Below, one piece after another: positions 17,544 to 25,887 of a stretch of 64,000 nucleotides of DNA; within the stretch, counting starts at the first letter, position 1, and each line of letters opens with the position of its first letter. Source of the DNA: Peristeroidobacter agariperforans (GTDB lineage: Bacteria; Pseudomonadota; Gammaproteobacteria; Steroidobacterales; Steroidobacteraceae); contig NZ_RYFW01000001.1 of assembly GCF_004138335.1 (NCBI RefSeq), forward strand, positions 1,240,001 to 1,304,000, given 5' to 3'. The notes under the pieces are model-generated. The model worked only from the letters and a program-made list of their open reading frames with translations. It had not been told where the DNA came from and made no database searches. A program made the position numbers and the translations under genes.

Positions 17544-19276
17544 CAAAACTGGGTCGCGATGTATAGATGGAAGCGCGGGCTGCGTCCCGAGTCGGACAAC
17601 GCCTGAGCCACGTCGAGGCCGAAGGTGGCGACAGCGATGTTGTAGCGGGCGCCCAGGCCGGCCGAGTACTGCAGATCCGGCTCGCTGAAATCGTCGAAGG
17701 CGTTGCCGATGTCGTAGAAGGCCGCAACCCCGAAGTTACGAGGCAGGTCGCGCACGACCTCGACTGTGCCGGTCACAAGATTGCGTCCGCCGATCGTACG
17801 GCCTTGGTCATCCTTGGGTGAAAGCTCGTTGAGCGCGAAGCCGCGTACGCTGCCTTCGCCGCCGGCGAAGAAACGTTGCGAGGCGGGCAGGTCGGAGGTG
17901 GCGGCGATACGGCTGATGCCAAGCTCGCTGCGCAAGTGCAAATGCCACAGCTCCGTCATGTCGAAGACGCGCTCGCCTCTCAGGCGCAGTTGCAAGAACG
18001 AGGCGTCGGAGCCCAATGTTTCAGGTGAGCCGCGCAACTCGGCCGAGAAGGAGTAAGGACGCCTGCGTCCACCGACGATATAGCTCGGCAGTGTCGAGTA
18101 GCCGATGCTGGGCACGATATAAAAGTTCGTGCTCGACGTGTTATCGGCTTCGATGGTCTCTTCTTCCGCCAGCGCGATCTTCAGCACGCGCTGCCAACGG
18201 CCCATCACCTGTGTGAGGCCGGCACTGACTTCGGCTCGTTTGGACTGGGTGTCGCCGAGCTCTTCGTCGCGCAGCGTACCGGTGAACTCCAGTTTCTCGA
18301 GCGCGATGTCCATGACCGGCACGACGTAGCGACCGGTGAGGTCGCTCACGATGGATGAGCCGAGCAGCTCGAGCTTGAACTTGTGGCCGTCCTCGTTCAC
18401 GCGCCGGTTGTCCCACGTGAACTTGCCGCGTGTCTTGGTATCCGTGCCGTAGCCGATGCTGGCCGCGTAGCGATGTTTCCTGCTGGGCTCGGCGGTCACC
18501 GTGATCGGAACGGTGCGCGTCACGGGATCCGGATCGCCGCTCTCGATGTCGACGACCGAGAAGTATTGGGTATCGTCGAGCGTGTACTGCGTTCTCAGCA
18601 GTGTATCGAGCGTGTAGGGATCGCCGGGCTGCATGCGCAACAGCCGACGCATCGCTTCGTCGGTGATCACGTCCTGCGCGATGTCGATGTCGCCGAACAG
18701 ATAACGTTCGCCGGTATCGGCTTCGAGGTCGACGGTGGCGCGCCGCTCGAAGCGATCGATCACCAGGTCGTGCCGGGTGAGCTTGGCATCGAGATAGCCT
18801 TCGTTCTTGGCGATGCGCACCAGGTTGCCTTTGACGCGCTCGTAAGTGCCATGATTCAAGCGCAGGCCGGGCTTGATCTCTTGCTCATCGAGCAGCTCGC
18901 GAATCGCGCGCTCTTCGGCGCCGGGGCCGGTGACGTTGATGTTCACTTCCGACAGGCGCACCGGGCGGCCGGGCTCGATGTGGATGGTCACCTGCCAGCC
19001 AGCGCCTTCCTGCTTCACATCGTAGGTGACGGTGGGGTCGTAGAAGCCGAGAGGTTCGAGAGCCTGGCGCGTTTCGCTGACGATGCGCCGTTGCAAGCGG
19101 CTCATGACTTCCGCGGTCACATCCTCGCGCTCTGCGTAGCGCGTGAGACTGAGGAAGGCGCGAACGTTCGTCTGGATCGCTTCGCTGACCTCGGGGATCG
19201 TGATCTCGATCTTGGCGTCCGCCTGCAATGGCAACAGCAATGCTGTCGCCAGCACTCCCGTCGCCATCGCACGCAT
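17543..19276 (-). CDS. tamA: Outer-membrane Omp85-family protein TamA
   Basis: A 577-residue Omp85 protein. It has an N-terminal signal peptide (MATGVLATALLLPLQADA), three POTRA-like periplasmic repeats up to about 300, and a C-terminal 16-strand barrel. The conserved lid-lock motif appears as FFAGGEGSVRGFALNELSP and the last strand ends HLYIATQF with a terminal Phe. The start is uncertain: ATG 19276 gives a basic N-terminus, whereas ATG 19267 has the better spaced GAGG. A GTG at 19288 is also in frame. The frame further upstream overlaps the NRDE gene and is not TamA. It is paired with tamB directly downstream. Confidence 0.93.
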   Translation of the reverse strand: MRAMATGVLATALLLPLQADAKIEITIPEVSEAIQTNVRAFLSLTRYAEREDVTAEVMSRLQRRIVSETRQALEPLGFYDPTVTYDVKQEGAGWQVTIHIEPGRPVRLSEVNINVTGPGAEERAIRELLDEQEIKPGLRLNHGTYERVKGNLVRIAKNEGYLDAKLTRHDLVIDRFERRATVDLEADTGERYLFGDIDIAQDVITDEAMRRLLRMQPGDPYTLDTLLRTQYTLDDTQYFSVVDIESGDPDPVTRTVPITVTAEPSRKHRYAASIGYGTDTKTRGKFTWDNRRVNEDGHKFKLELLGSSIVSDLTGRYVVPVMDIALEKLEFTGTLRDEELGDTQSKRAEVSAGLTQVMGRWQRVLKIALAEEETIEADNTSSTNFYIVPSIGYSTLPSYIVGGRRRPYSFSAELRGSPETLGSDASFLQLRLRGERVFDMTELWHLHLRSELGISRIAATSDLPASQRFFAGGEGSVRGFALNELSPKDDQGRTIGGRNLVTGTVEVVRDLPRNFGVAAFYDIGNAFDDFSEPDLQYSAGLGARYNIAVATFGLDVAQALSDSGRSPRFHLYIATQF

Positions 19277-19307
19277 CCTCGCTGTCACGAGAGCGCCGCT
19301 CGTATGG

Positions 19308-20153
19308 CTATTCCGGTGAAGAATCGAACGAAGTGTCGGTCGCCACGGTCTCGTCGGGATCTTCGGCTTCGAACCAGACCTCGGGCACTTCGGCGCTGGT
19401 GAATTCGAAGCGCGAATTGCCGCTCTGGATGCCGGCGGCGTCGAAGCGACGCTCCTGAAGAATCGTGCGACCGGTGCGCTCCACCAGCAGCACGCTGGAG
19501 CAGCGGGTGCCATAGCGTTCGTTCACGATGAACGGCGCGGACACCACGCGTTCCCAATCCTCCGGCAGACCGGTGGACGGCAGGTCGGGGCCGGTGGCCT
19601 GCTCACGATCCGCGAGCATGGCGAACAGATCTTCCGGTGAGACCTCCGGTTGCGACAGCAAGCTGTTGAAGCGCTCGCGGGTGCGCGCCAGCTTGGGCCA
19701 CGGCGTATCGAGCAGATGATTGCTCAACCCGTACACGCCCGGCGCCAGCGCCCGGGGGTTCGGTCCGCGGTTGGAGAAGTAGTACAGCGCGCGCGTGCCG
19801 CCGACGAGCAGGTTGAAGCCCGAGTAGCGAGGTGCCGCGCCGCGCAGGTCGTCCAGGAATTCTTTCGGCGACGTAGCGCCGGTGAGGAAGCGCGGGATCA
19901 GCTGGCCGCGCGACGGGGCGTTCTCCACGGGCGCTTGCAGGTCGCGGTAGTTGGTCACGACGCCAAACCGCCCGGAGCGGGCCACCCCCAGCCAGGTGCC
20001 GTTGGCCTTGAGGTCCCGTCCGCCGAGGATGCGCGGATCGTCCTGCCACCAGTTCAGCGGCGCGGCCGGGCGGTCATGAAACTCGTCGCGGTTGCCGGCG
20101 AGGATCAAGCGGTAACGAGGATGGTGTTTCCAGGCGAGGACGAGCAGGCACAT
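19308..20153 (-). CDS. NRDE/TANGO2 family protein
   Basis: A 281-residue protein starting MCLLVLAWKHHPRYRLILAG, followed by NRDEFHDRP, the defining NRDE motif of the TANGO2 family (PF05742). Other family blocks are WLGVARSGRFGVVTNYRD, GFNLLVGG, YGLSNHLLDTPWPKL and RYGTRCSSVLLV. The fold belongs to the N-terminal-nucleophile-like hydrolases, with Cys2 as candidate nucleophile after Met removal. Bacterial members have been linked to heme handling, but the reaction is not firmly known. It lies upstream of tamA on the same strand and may share its transcript. Confidence 0.9.
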   Translation of the reverse strand: MCLLVLAWKHHPRYRLILAGNRDEFHDRPAAPLNWWQDDPRILGGRDLKANGTWLGVARSGRFGVVTNYRDLQAPVENAPSRGQLIPRFLTGATSPKEFLDDLRGAAPRYSGFNLLVGGTRALYYFSNRGPNPRALAPGVYGLSNHLLDTPWPKLARTRERFNSLLSQPEVSPEDLFAMLADREQATGPDLPSTGLPEDWERVVSAPFIVNERYGTRCSSVLLVERTGRTILQERRFDAAGIQSGNSRFEFTSAEVPEVWFEAEDPDETVATDTSFDSSPE

Positions 20154-20224
20154 GGCGAGGGATTGTAGAGCAGCAGGTCTAACGGTGGATGAATACGCCT
20201 GAAAATAGGCGCATGGGTCGCGCA

Positions 20225-21178
20225 TCAGCGGCGCGGCAATTGCCACATTCGTACGCCGGGCTCTTCCCGCAGCGGGCGCGCGGCGCCCGAGTCGTACCAA
20301 TCCTCGACCAGCCGGAAGGAGATCGAATGCGTGATCGGCAGCGCGACCGCTCCGCCAGCGATCTCGGCGCGCGTCCACCAGCGTACGTCCTCTAGCTCGT
20401 CGTCGACTCGCGAGATATCCGTGCTACGGGCGTATGCCGTAAATCCCAGCATCAACGATGAGGGGAAGGGCCAGGGCTGCGACGAATGGTAGTCCACCGC
20501 GCCCACAGCCACGCCAGTTTCCTCTCGGACTTCACGCGCGACGGCGTCTTCCAGGCTCTCGCCCGGCTCGACAAACCCGGCAATCGTCGAGTACCGGCCC
20601 GGTGGCCAGCTTGCCTGGCGGCCGAGCAGGGCGCGCTCGCCGTCCGTGACCAGCACGATGACTGCTGGATCGATGCGGGGAAACTGCTGCGAACGGCAGC
20701 TTTCATTGCTGCATCTGAGCACGTGGCCGCCATCGACGGCCTCCGTCCGCGAGCCGCACCGGCCGCAGAAGCGGTGACTTTCGCGCCAGTGAATCATGGC
20801 CCGGGCGTACGCCAGCAGCCCGGCCTCGTCAGCCGGCAGAGCGCCGGCGAGCATGCGCAGGTCCTGGAAGTCCACGGCGGGGTCGGCCAGTTGCGGGCGT
20901 TCGCCTGACACACCGACAGCAAAAACGGCCTGGCCGCGAAACTCGCCCAACCACACGTAATCGGTGACCACGGTGGCGCCAAGCGCCTGCACGCCGGTGA
21001 CGAAATGGGCGGTCACCAGTTCGCCCTGCCGAAGCACGGAATTGCGCGTTTGCCAGACCGGCACGAACAGCGTCCGCGGATCGGCCAGCACTGCCTGCAC
21101 ATGCGCCTCGTCCTTGCGACGGTGCGCGGCACGTTCGAGATAAGGTCCGGCGAGGATGTTGGGCGAGCGCGGTAGCAT
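20225..21178 (-). CDS. nudC: NADH pyrophosphatase / RNA NAD-decapping hydrolase NudC
   Basis: A 317-residue NudC. A zinc ribbon (FCGRCGSRTE ... CSNESCRSQQFPRIDP) is followed by the Nudix box GFVEPGESLEDAVAREVREE completed by TGV, and SQPWPFPSSLM, the SQPWPFPxS signature that separates NADH pyrophosphatases from other Nudix enzymes. It hydrolyses NAD(H) and removes NAD caps from RNA 5' ends. The second Cys pair is C-x4-C (CSNESC), the usual NudC spacing. It starts 12 bases downstream of the FlhC-like gene's stop on the same strand. Confidence 0.94.
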   Translation of the reverse strand: MLPRSPNILAGPYLERAAHRRKDEAHVQAVLADPRTLFVPVWQTRNSVLRQGELVTAHFVTGVQALGATVVTDYVWLGEFRGQAVFAVGVSGERPQLADPAVDFQDLRMLAGALPADEAGLLAYARAMIHWRESHRFCGRCGSRTEAVDGGHVLRCSNESCRSQQFPRIDPAVIVLVTDGERALLGRQASWPPGRYSTIAGFVEPGESLEDAVAREVREETGVAVGAVDYHSSQPWPFPSSLMLGFTAYARSTDISRVDDELEDVRWWTRAEIAGGAVALPITHSISFRLVEDWYDSGAARPLREEPGVRMWQLPRR

Positions 21179-21190
21179 GCAAGCAGTTTA

Positions 21191-21799
21191 TCAGTCGCGC
21201 ATTACAGCGCGTGAACTGGAACAGGGGCTGCTGGGCCTGGCGCGTCGGACGCGCGCCCGTTTCAGTCTGCATGTCGGACAGGTGTGGCGACAAAGGTTGA
21301 ATTTGTCGCGCAAGTAGTAGCTGTCGCAGTGTCGACAACGCACAGCGCGCAGGTCACCACTGCGGTTCAGCAGTTGAAGCAGGAACCACGCGTGCTCGAA
21401 CGAGAGCGTAGGCGTGTTGAGTAGCTGTTGGTGTGTTTCGTACGCATCGCAGAACCGGCGGCCATAATCGAGCACGCCAGCTGGCTCGGTCGGCATCTTG
21501 TTCTTTATTGCATACAAGAGGCCGAAGGCGGCGAACGCGCTCGCTAACAGCGACGATTCGAACTGCGCGCGAGTGTTGCGGACGAAGAAGGTGACCTGCC
21601 GCGGCGATTTGCCACGGCGGCGGCGCACGGGCGCTTCGCTCAGCTCATGTGCATAGGATTTGTAGAGGCGACGAATGCGATCGTCCGTGAGGCCCGTGCA
21701 TTCGCGAATCGTGCACGTACGCGCTTCATGACGAATCATGCGGAGCGCGAGGTCGTGCCGGCTGCGCTCGTTGCTGTACGAATCGTTATCCAGATCCAT
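21191..21799 (-). CDS. FlhC-like transcriptional regulator
   Basis: A 202-residue protein that resembles the flagellar master-regulator subunit FlhC. Residues 14-55 (RHDLALRMIRHEART, TGLTDDRIRRLYKSY) align with the FlhC N-terminal helices (LAMELITLGARLQML ... LSRGRLIKLYKEL). The C-terminal zinc site is C155-x2-C158 and C174-x2-C177, spaced by 15 residues as in FlhC. The middle (SFEHAWFLLQLLNRSGDLRAVRC) matches the FlhC segment [21 protein letters not shown]. A GGGAG ribosome site precedes the ATG. No flagellar genes occur in the window. The partner appears to be the divergently transcribed FlhD-like gene 138 bases away. Assignment is by pattern, not by search. Confidence 0.72.
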   Translation of the reverse strand: MDLDNDSYSNERSRHDLALRMIRHEARTCTIRECTGLTDDRIRRLYKSYAHELSEAPVRRRRGKSPRQVTFFVRNTRAQFESSLLASAFAAFGLLYAIKNKMPTEPAGVLDYGRRFCDAYETHQQLLNTPTLSFEHAWFLLQLLNRSGDLRAVRCRHCDSYYLRDKFNLCRHTCPTCRLKRARVRRARPSSPCSSSRAVMRD

Positions 21800-21937
21800 G
21801 CGAACTCCCTGTTCGGTGTGCCGTTCCGTTGCTGCGCCCGTTGACTTGTCTGCGGGCGCGCATAGTGTGCTCCGCAATTGACCTGCGCGTAAAGCTCCGA
21901 ATACATTCGTCGCCCCTTTGGTTCGCAAGGAAGCGAC

Positions 21938-22780
21938 ATGTCATCGAGCTACACGGAAGAGTCTTTGGTTCACGATGCGAGCGCACATTCGATTGCTGTC
22001 GAGAGAGCGACACTAGATCGTGATGTCGAGGTGCGTGCACCTGTGCTCAATTCAGCGCTGCTCGCGCGGATTCGTCAGCTCAATCTGGACTACCTGGAGC
22101 TGCTCGTAGCGGAGCGCGACTCCACGAATAGCTCAACCCAACTGCAACACTTGCCGCCGCGACAGAGCGCGGCACTCTGCTCACTATCGCCCCGCGCCCT
22201 GCGTGCACTCGCGGCGATGCCTTACACCCTGTATTCACTAGGGTTCGAGGACGAAAATTTTTGGAATGCAGTGTGCGAGAACGCGACGTCGTCCGCGAGC
22301 GCGTTGGCTGTTCAGCGCTATGCGCGCGTGGGAGATGCGTCCGCGCAGTGTTCGTTCTGTGAATTGGCGCTGCTACATGCGTGGCATGTCGCGGGCAAGA
22401 ACACAATGGCCGCGCGCATGGTGTACGCGATGCCTCATGCCACGGCCAAGCGGTTGGTGAACACACCGCTTTGGCAAATCAGATGCATTGCTGGAAGTTA
22501 TGGCGAACTGATGATGCCTCGCTGGCCGACGAATCCCGCCTTCTGGCCAGATCTGATCCGCTTCGCCGCTTCTAACGACGCTCGCCGACTGCACATGACG
22601 CGCTTGCTCGGCACTCAACTGATCGCGGCTGAACTGGAAGTGGCGTGCGAAATCTCGCGCCAATGCCCGCGCATCGCTCCCGCGTTAGCTTCGCCTCGGC
22701 TGCGCGCGAGAAAGTTGCAAATGGCGCCGCGGGTGTCGGTGGGGATGAAAACATCGATCCATGATGAGGAGTCCAAATAA
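21938..22780 (+). CDS. FlhD-like protein with probable tandem FlhD domains
   Basis: A 280-residue protein with no obvious annotation. Residues 37-113 resemble FlhD: LNSALLARIRQLNLDYLELL against [20 protein letters not shown], then ALCSLSPRALRALAAMPYTL and LGFEDENFWNAV against TLAALTLPQMVKLAETNQLV and FRFDSHQTITQL. Residues 138-212 repeat the pattern (CELALLHAWHVAGKNTMAAR, MPHATAKRLVNTP, NPAFWPDLIRFA), suggesting an internal duplication. FlhD is a dimer, so this may be a single-chain pseudo-dimer. AAGGAA precedes the ATG. The divergent neighbour is FlhC-like, which supports the reading. The C-terminal 60 residues have no assignment. Confidence 0.62.
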   Translation: MSSSYTEESLVHDASAHSIAVERATLDRDVEVRAPVLNSALLARIRQLNLDYLELLVAERDSTNSSTQLQHLPPRQSAALCSLSPRALRALAAMPYTLYSLGFEDENFWNAVCENATSSASALAVQRYARVGDASAQCSFCELALLHAWHVAGKNTMAARMVYAMPHATAKRLVNTPLWQIRCIAGSYGELMMPRWPTNPAFWPDLIRFAASNDARRLHMTRLLGTQLIAAELEVACEISRQCPRIAPALASPRLRARKLQMAPRVSVGMKTSIHDEESK

Positions 22781-22803
22781 ACAAAACGTGCGGCTCGGCG
22801 AGA

Positions 22804-22822
22804 CGCGGCCAATGTAGCCGCG
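22804..22822 (+). terminator. Short hairpin after FlhD-like gene
   Basis: CGCGGC / GCCGCG with a 7-base loop lies 23 bases past the stop of the FlhD-like gene. No T tract follows, so termination is only possible, not shown. Confidence 0.3.
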
Positions 22823-22888
22823 CGCTCGCGAGCTAGATACAGCCTTAAGTGGAAGTCGCGGACGCTATGTCGTAGCTGCGAGGCAAGG

Positions 22889-23290
22889 ATGCCTAAAATC
22901 AATTTACGTGAGATCTATACCCGAACAGGTATTGTGATACCCGAGAATCGTAAGCCTTTGCACTGGGAGGGTTCCTCGAAGAAGAACTTCAAGGAGTTCC
23001 CGATTCCGGTTCAGAAGGACATGGGCGTGCGCTATTCGTCGTGCAGTTGGGCGGCACCCCTGATTCTGCCAAGCCATGGCGAGGGAACCGCTCGGGAGAG
23101 TACGAGTTGGTCGAGGATCATTGGGGTGGCGCCTTTCGCGCCGTCTATGGTGCGTATTGGCGATGTGCTGCACGCATTCCAGAAGAAATCCAGGTCCGGC
23201 ACTGCGACGCCACGGCCCGATGTGGAGCTGATCGAGAAGCGAATGAAGTCGGTGCTCGCCCGGTACGAGGCGAGCAGGAGAGTGCAATGA
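22889..23290 (+). pseudogene. HigB/RelE-like toxin gene with two compensating frameshifts
   Basis: The open frame gives 133 residues, but only its ends look like the Gp49/HigB-type toxin family. RKPLHWEGSSKKNFKEF ... VQKDMG (to base 23026) and VRIGDVLHAFQKKSRSGTAT ... DVELIEKRMKSVLARY (from 23150) are family-like. The middle, in this frame, is not. Shifting by two bases at 23027 restores ALFVVQLGGTPDSAKPWRG and GEYELVEDHWGGAFRAVY. A single extra G at 23149 then returns to the first frame. The expected toxin thus spans two frames, with net length change a multiple of three. Either the toxin is inactivated, leaving a scrambled core, or the read carries two errors. Its stop overlaps the antitoxin ATG (ATGA). 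Confidence 0.75.
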
Positions 23291-23610
23291 GTCGCAAGGC
23301 CAAAAATCCCAAGGGCACCACCAACGTCCTGGTAGATCTCGGTTTCGAGGATGCGGAAGAGCTGTCGGTGAAGGCTATGCTCGCGATGAAGCTCAATAGT
23401 CTGATCGACCAGCGCAGCCTGAGCCAGACGGAGGCGGCTGCCATCATCGGCATGAGTCAGCCCAAGGTCTCTCAGGTCCGACGCTATCAGCTTCAGAACA
23501 TCTCGCTCGAGCGCCTGATGCAGGCGCTGGTGTCGCTGGACCAACATGTCCAGATTGTTGTGCAGCCCGCGCGCCGCTCTCACGGGGCAGGTATTACTGT
23601 GGCTGCCTAG
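23287..23610 (+). CDS. XRE-family antitoxin (HigA-like)
   Basis: A 107-residue DNA-binding protein. The helix-turn-helix is LSQTEAAAIIGMSQPKVSQV at about 57-76, followed by LERLMQALVSLDQHVQIVV, the standard C-terminus of antitoxins paired with HigB/Gp49-type toxins. It begins inside the stop of the toxin frame (ATGA). The toxin-first order and the overlap are typical of HigBA-like modules. It appears intact although the toxin gene is frameshifted, so it may persist as a solitary regulator. It converges with dinB. Confidence 0.87.
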   Translation: MSRKAKNPKGTTNVLVDLGFEDAEELSVKAMLAMKLNSLIDQRSLSQTEAAAIIGMSQPKVSQVRRYQLQNISLERLMQALVSLDQHVQIVVQPARRSHGAGITVAA

Positions 23611-23623
23611 TGCCGGCGCGTGC

Positions 23624-24796
23624 TCAGTGCGGCTCGCGATTTTTTAGCGAGCTGGCCCGGGACACCGCGGCGTTCCCGAACTTGGCGCGGATGTCATCCA
23701 GCGCCGCATCGAGGTGCTTGTTCTTCTTCGACTCCTGCGCCGAAAACAATTCCAGCTGAGGCTGAGCCGTGAGATCGCCAGCGCCGACGCCGAGCAAGCG
23801 GATCGGTGTGCGAGGCTGCGCTTTAATCCACTCGTCGAGTAGTTTCGCCGCCGCGGTCGCAAGGGGCTTTGTTTCCTGGGTCGCCGGGCGAATAGCACAC
23901 TGGCGCGTGTATGTTTTGAAGTCGTGCCGGCGAATCTTCACCGTCACGCGCTCCGACAACCAACCCTGCGCCCGCAACCGGGCCGCGGTTCGATCGGCCA
24001 ACTGCACGAGCACAGCGTGCAGTTGCGATGGATCGACGATGTCCTTGTCGAAAGTCGTTTCCGAAGAGATCTGCTTTTCGTCGTAATCCGGAATGACCGG
24101 CCGATCGTCCTCGCCGGCAGCACGCGCCTTCATCTGCGATGTGTATTTTCCAAACACAGACCGCAGCGTCGCATCGGTGGCGAGCCGCAGATCGCGCAAA
24201 GTTACGATGCCGAGTCGCTCGAGCAGAGGAGCAGTCTTATTGCCAAGTCCGTGCAGCCGTCGAATCGGCAGCGGATCCAGAATCGTCGTCACCTGTTCCG
24301 GCGGCACCACGACCAACCCGTCGGGCTTGCGCAGGTCAGAGGCGATCTTCGCGACCAGCTTGTTGGGCGCGACCCCAACCGACGCCGTCAGCTGAGTCTG
24401 CTGCAAGATGAGCTGCTTGATCTGCTTCGCGATCGATTCGGCCGAGCCAAGCGCCGCTTGACTGTGCGTCACATCGAGAAACGCCTCATCGAGCGACAGT
24501 CCCTGAACCAAAGGGGTGAAGCGATGAAAGATCTCGAAGACGGCGTTGGAGACTGATTTGTACTGTTCGAAACGGGGCTTCACGCACACCGCGTGCGGGC
24601 ACCGTTTCAATGCTTCGCGCATCGGCATGGCGGAGTGCACGCCGTATTTGCGCACTTCATAGGAAGCGGCCGCGACGACACCACGTCCGCCGAGGCCGCC
24701 CACGATCACCGGTTTACCGCGCAACTCGGGATTGTCGCGCATCTCAACGGACGCGTAGAACGCGTCCATGTCCACGTGCAGGATGGATCGCGTCAC
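23624..24796 (-). CDS. dinB: DNA polymerase IV
   Basis: A Y-family translesion polymerase of 390 residues. Motifs in order: HVDMDAFYASVE (metal-binding Asp), AAASYEVRKYGVHSAMPM, SLDEAFLDVT (catalytic Asp/Glu), TASVGVAPNKLVAKIASDL, the helix-hairpin-helix IRRLHGLGNKTAPLLERLGI and a little-finger domain to about 350. A C-terminal LELFSAQES could be a beta-clamp-binding peptide, as in other DinB proteins (inference). The start is GTG and overlaps the stop of the DUF4399 gene in a GTGA junction. No LexA box was identified upstream. Confidence 0.95.
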   Translation of the reverse strand: MTRSILHVDMDAFYASVEMRDNPELRGKPVIVGGLGGRGVVAAASYEVRKYGVHSAMPMREALKRCPHAVCVKPRFEQYKSVSNAVFEIFHRFTPLVQGLSLDEAFLDVTHSQAALGSAESIAKQIKQLILQQTQLTASVGVAPNKLVAKIASDLRKPDGLVVVPPEQVTTILDPLPIRRLHGLGNKTAPLLERLGIVTLRDLRLATDATLRSVFGKYTSQMKARAAGEDDRPVIPDYDEKQISSETTFDKDIVDPSQLHAVLVQLADRTAARLRAQGWLSERVTVKIRRHDFKTYTRQCAIRPATQETKPLATAAAKLLDEWIKAQPRTPIRLLGVGAGDLTAQPQLELFSAQESKKNKHLDAALDDIRAKFGNAAVSRASSLKNREPH

Positions 24797-25233
24797 TTCA
24801 CCGTGATCGTGATTTTCTTCGAAGTCACGATCGGATCGTGCGGCACGTGGCCGAAGTCGCCGAGCAACAGCTGCAACGTGTGCTTGCCGGGCTTGAGCTC
24901 CACGGTCGCTTCGGTCTGGCCTTTGCCGAAGTGCATGTGATTGGCGTCGGTCGGAATCGGCGCGCCGGCCGGCGGCAGGTCCGCGTCGATGATGAGGTGA
25001 TGATGGCCGGTGTTGTCGAACGTGATGCCGGCCGGGGCGATGCCCATGCCCTTCAAGCCGAACCTCACCGTCACCGGACCCGTGACCGTCGCGCCGTCGG
25101 CGGGCGCGATGAAGTACACCTCAGCGCCGGCGGGTGAAGGCGTGCGCTTCGGGCCATCAGCGAGCGCGACGCCGGCGCCGATGGAAAGAGCAGCCACCGC
25201 GGCAAGCGCGAATCGAGCCTTGAGTTGGTTCAT
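24793..25233 (-). CDS. Secreted DUF4399 protein
   Basis: A 146-residue exported protein. The signal peptide is MNQLKARFALAAVAALSIGA with likely cleavage after ALA. The mature part holds DUF4399: VYFIAPADGATVTGPVTVRF, FDNTGHHHLIIDADLPP, NHMHFGKGQTEATVELKPG and HTLQLLLGDFGH. The conserved His clusters (GHHHLI, HMHFGKG) suggest metal binding, but no function is established. Proteins with this domain are typically periplasmic and occur beside unrelated housekeeping genes. It overlaps dinB by four bases. Confidence 0.88.
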   Translation of the reverse strand: MNQLKARFALAAVAALSIGAGVALADGPKRTPSPAGAEVYFIAPADGATVTGPVTVRFGLKGMGIAPAGITFDNTGHHHLIIDADLPPAGAPIPTDANHMHFGKGQTEATVELKPGKHTLQLLLGDFGHVPHDPIVTSKKITITVK

Positions 25234-25422
25234 TCTTGGAGGACTCCGATTAAAGCGAATAAATCGAGCAAATGCGGGGATTGGATTTTCTGCCGCGCTC
25301 AGTTCCAGTAGCCATCCCTGGAGCGTCGGCCAGCCGTTACGTCCGTGTACCGGCGTTCGCGCGGTTCGACGCGACGTTAAGTCGCCTCGAACAGGCATCC
25401 GCGCTCACCCCACGCAAAAGGA

Positions 25423-25444
25423 GCGTACACAGCGAGGTGTACGC
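25423..25444 (-). terminator. Intrinsic terminator for the EthD-like gene
   Basis: An 8-base stem GCGTACAC / GTGTACGC with a 6-base loop is extended by an AAAGG/CCTTT pairing. On the minus strand it is followed by CTCCTTTTG. It lies 50 bases past the stop of the EthD-like gene, and its A/T flanks would allow it to act in both directions. Confidence 0.65.
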
Positions 25445-25494
25445 CCTTTAATGTACCCGCGCCGAGATCGCGGTGGAAGCGTTCAGAGCCTGGC

Positions 25495-25887
25495 TCAGTC
25501 CAACTTACAGGTCACTCGCGTTACGGTCGTACCCTCTGTGAAGTTCGGAACGTCAGCTCGCACCTTCATTCCCTCGGGGGTTGCGAATACGGCTGCCATG
25601 TGTTCGGGGCTGTCGAACCAAGCCTCGAAAATTCTATAGAACGCAGGTGGTGAGCCGTCGGCCTGCGGCAAACACTTGGCCGCCTCCATTTTGCGCGCAC
25701 CCTTCATGGCATGGACCAGCGGCATGTGGACGCCGAGATAGTACTTCTCGAACTCATCGGGCTTCGGGGGATGTCCATAGAGGACCATCAATTTGATTCC
25801 GCCAGTGGATTGGCTGGCTTCGGCGGCGCTGGTCCCGGTCGCAGCAAGGCCGAGTGCAAGCGTCGAGATAGCAGTTCTTCGATCCAT
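25495..25887 (-). CDS. EthD-like protein with export signal
   Basis: A 130-residue protein. The N-terminus MDRRTAISTLALGLAATGTSA looks like a Tat-type or Sec signal peptide (RR near the start, hydrophobic core). The remainder matches the EthD ferredoxin-like dimeric alpha/beta-barrel family: KLMVLYGHPPKPDEFEKYY, HMPLVHAMKGARKMEAAKC and an EGTTVTRVTCKLD tail. EthD itself is needed for ethyl tert-butyl ether degradation, but most members have unknown roles. Start at 25887 is preferred because AAAAGGA is well spaced; an ATG at 25905 is in frame. Confidence 0.83.
   Translation of the reverse strand: MDRRTAISTLALGLAATGTSAAEASQSTGGIKLMVLYGHPPKPDEFEKYYLGVHMPLVHAMKGARKMEAAKCLPQADGSPPAFYRIFEAWFDSPEHMAAVFATPEGMKVRADVPNFTEGTTVTRVTCKLD

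Noticed and set aside
23041-23610. 189-codon frame as one fusion protein
   Set aside because: Its first 82 codons hold the central toxin segment out of the natural frame; the antitoxin has its own ATG at 23287 in an ATGA overlap.
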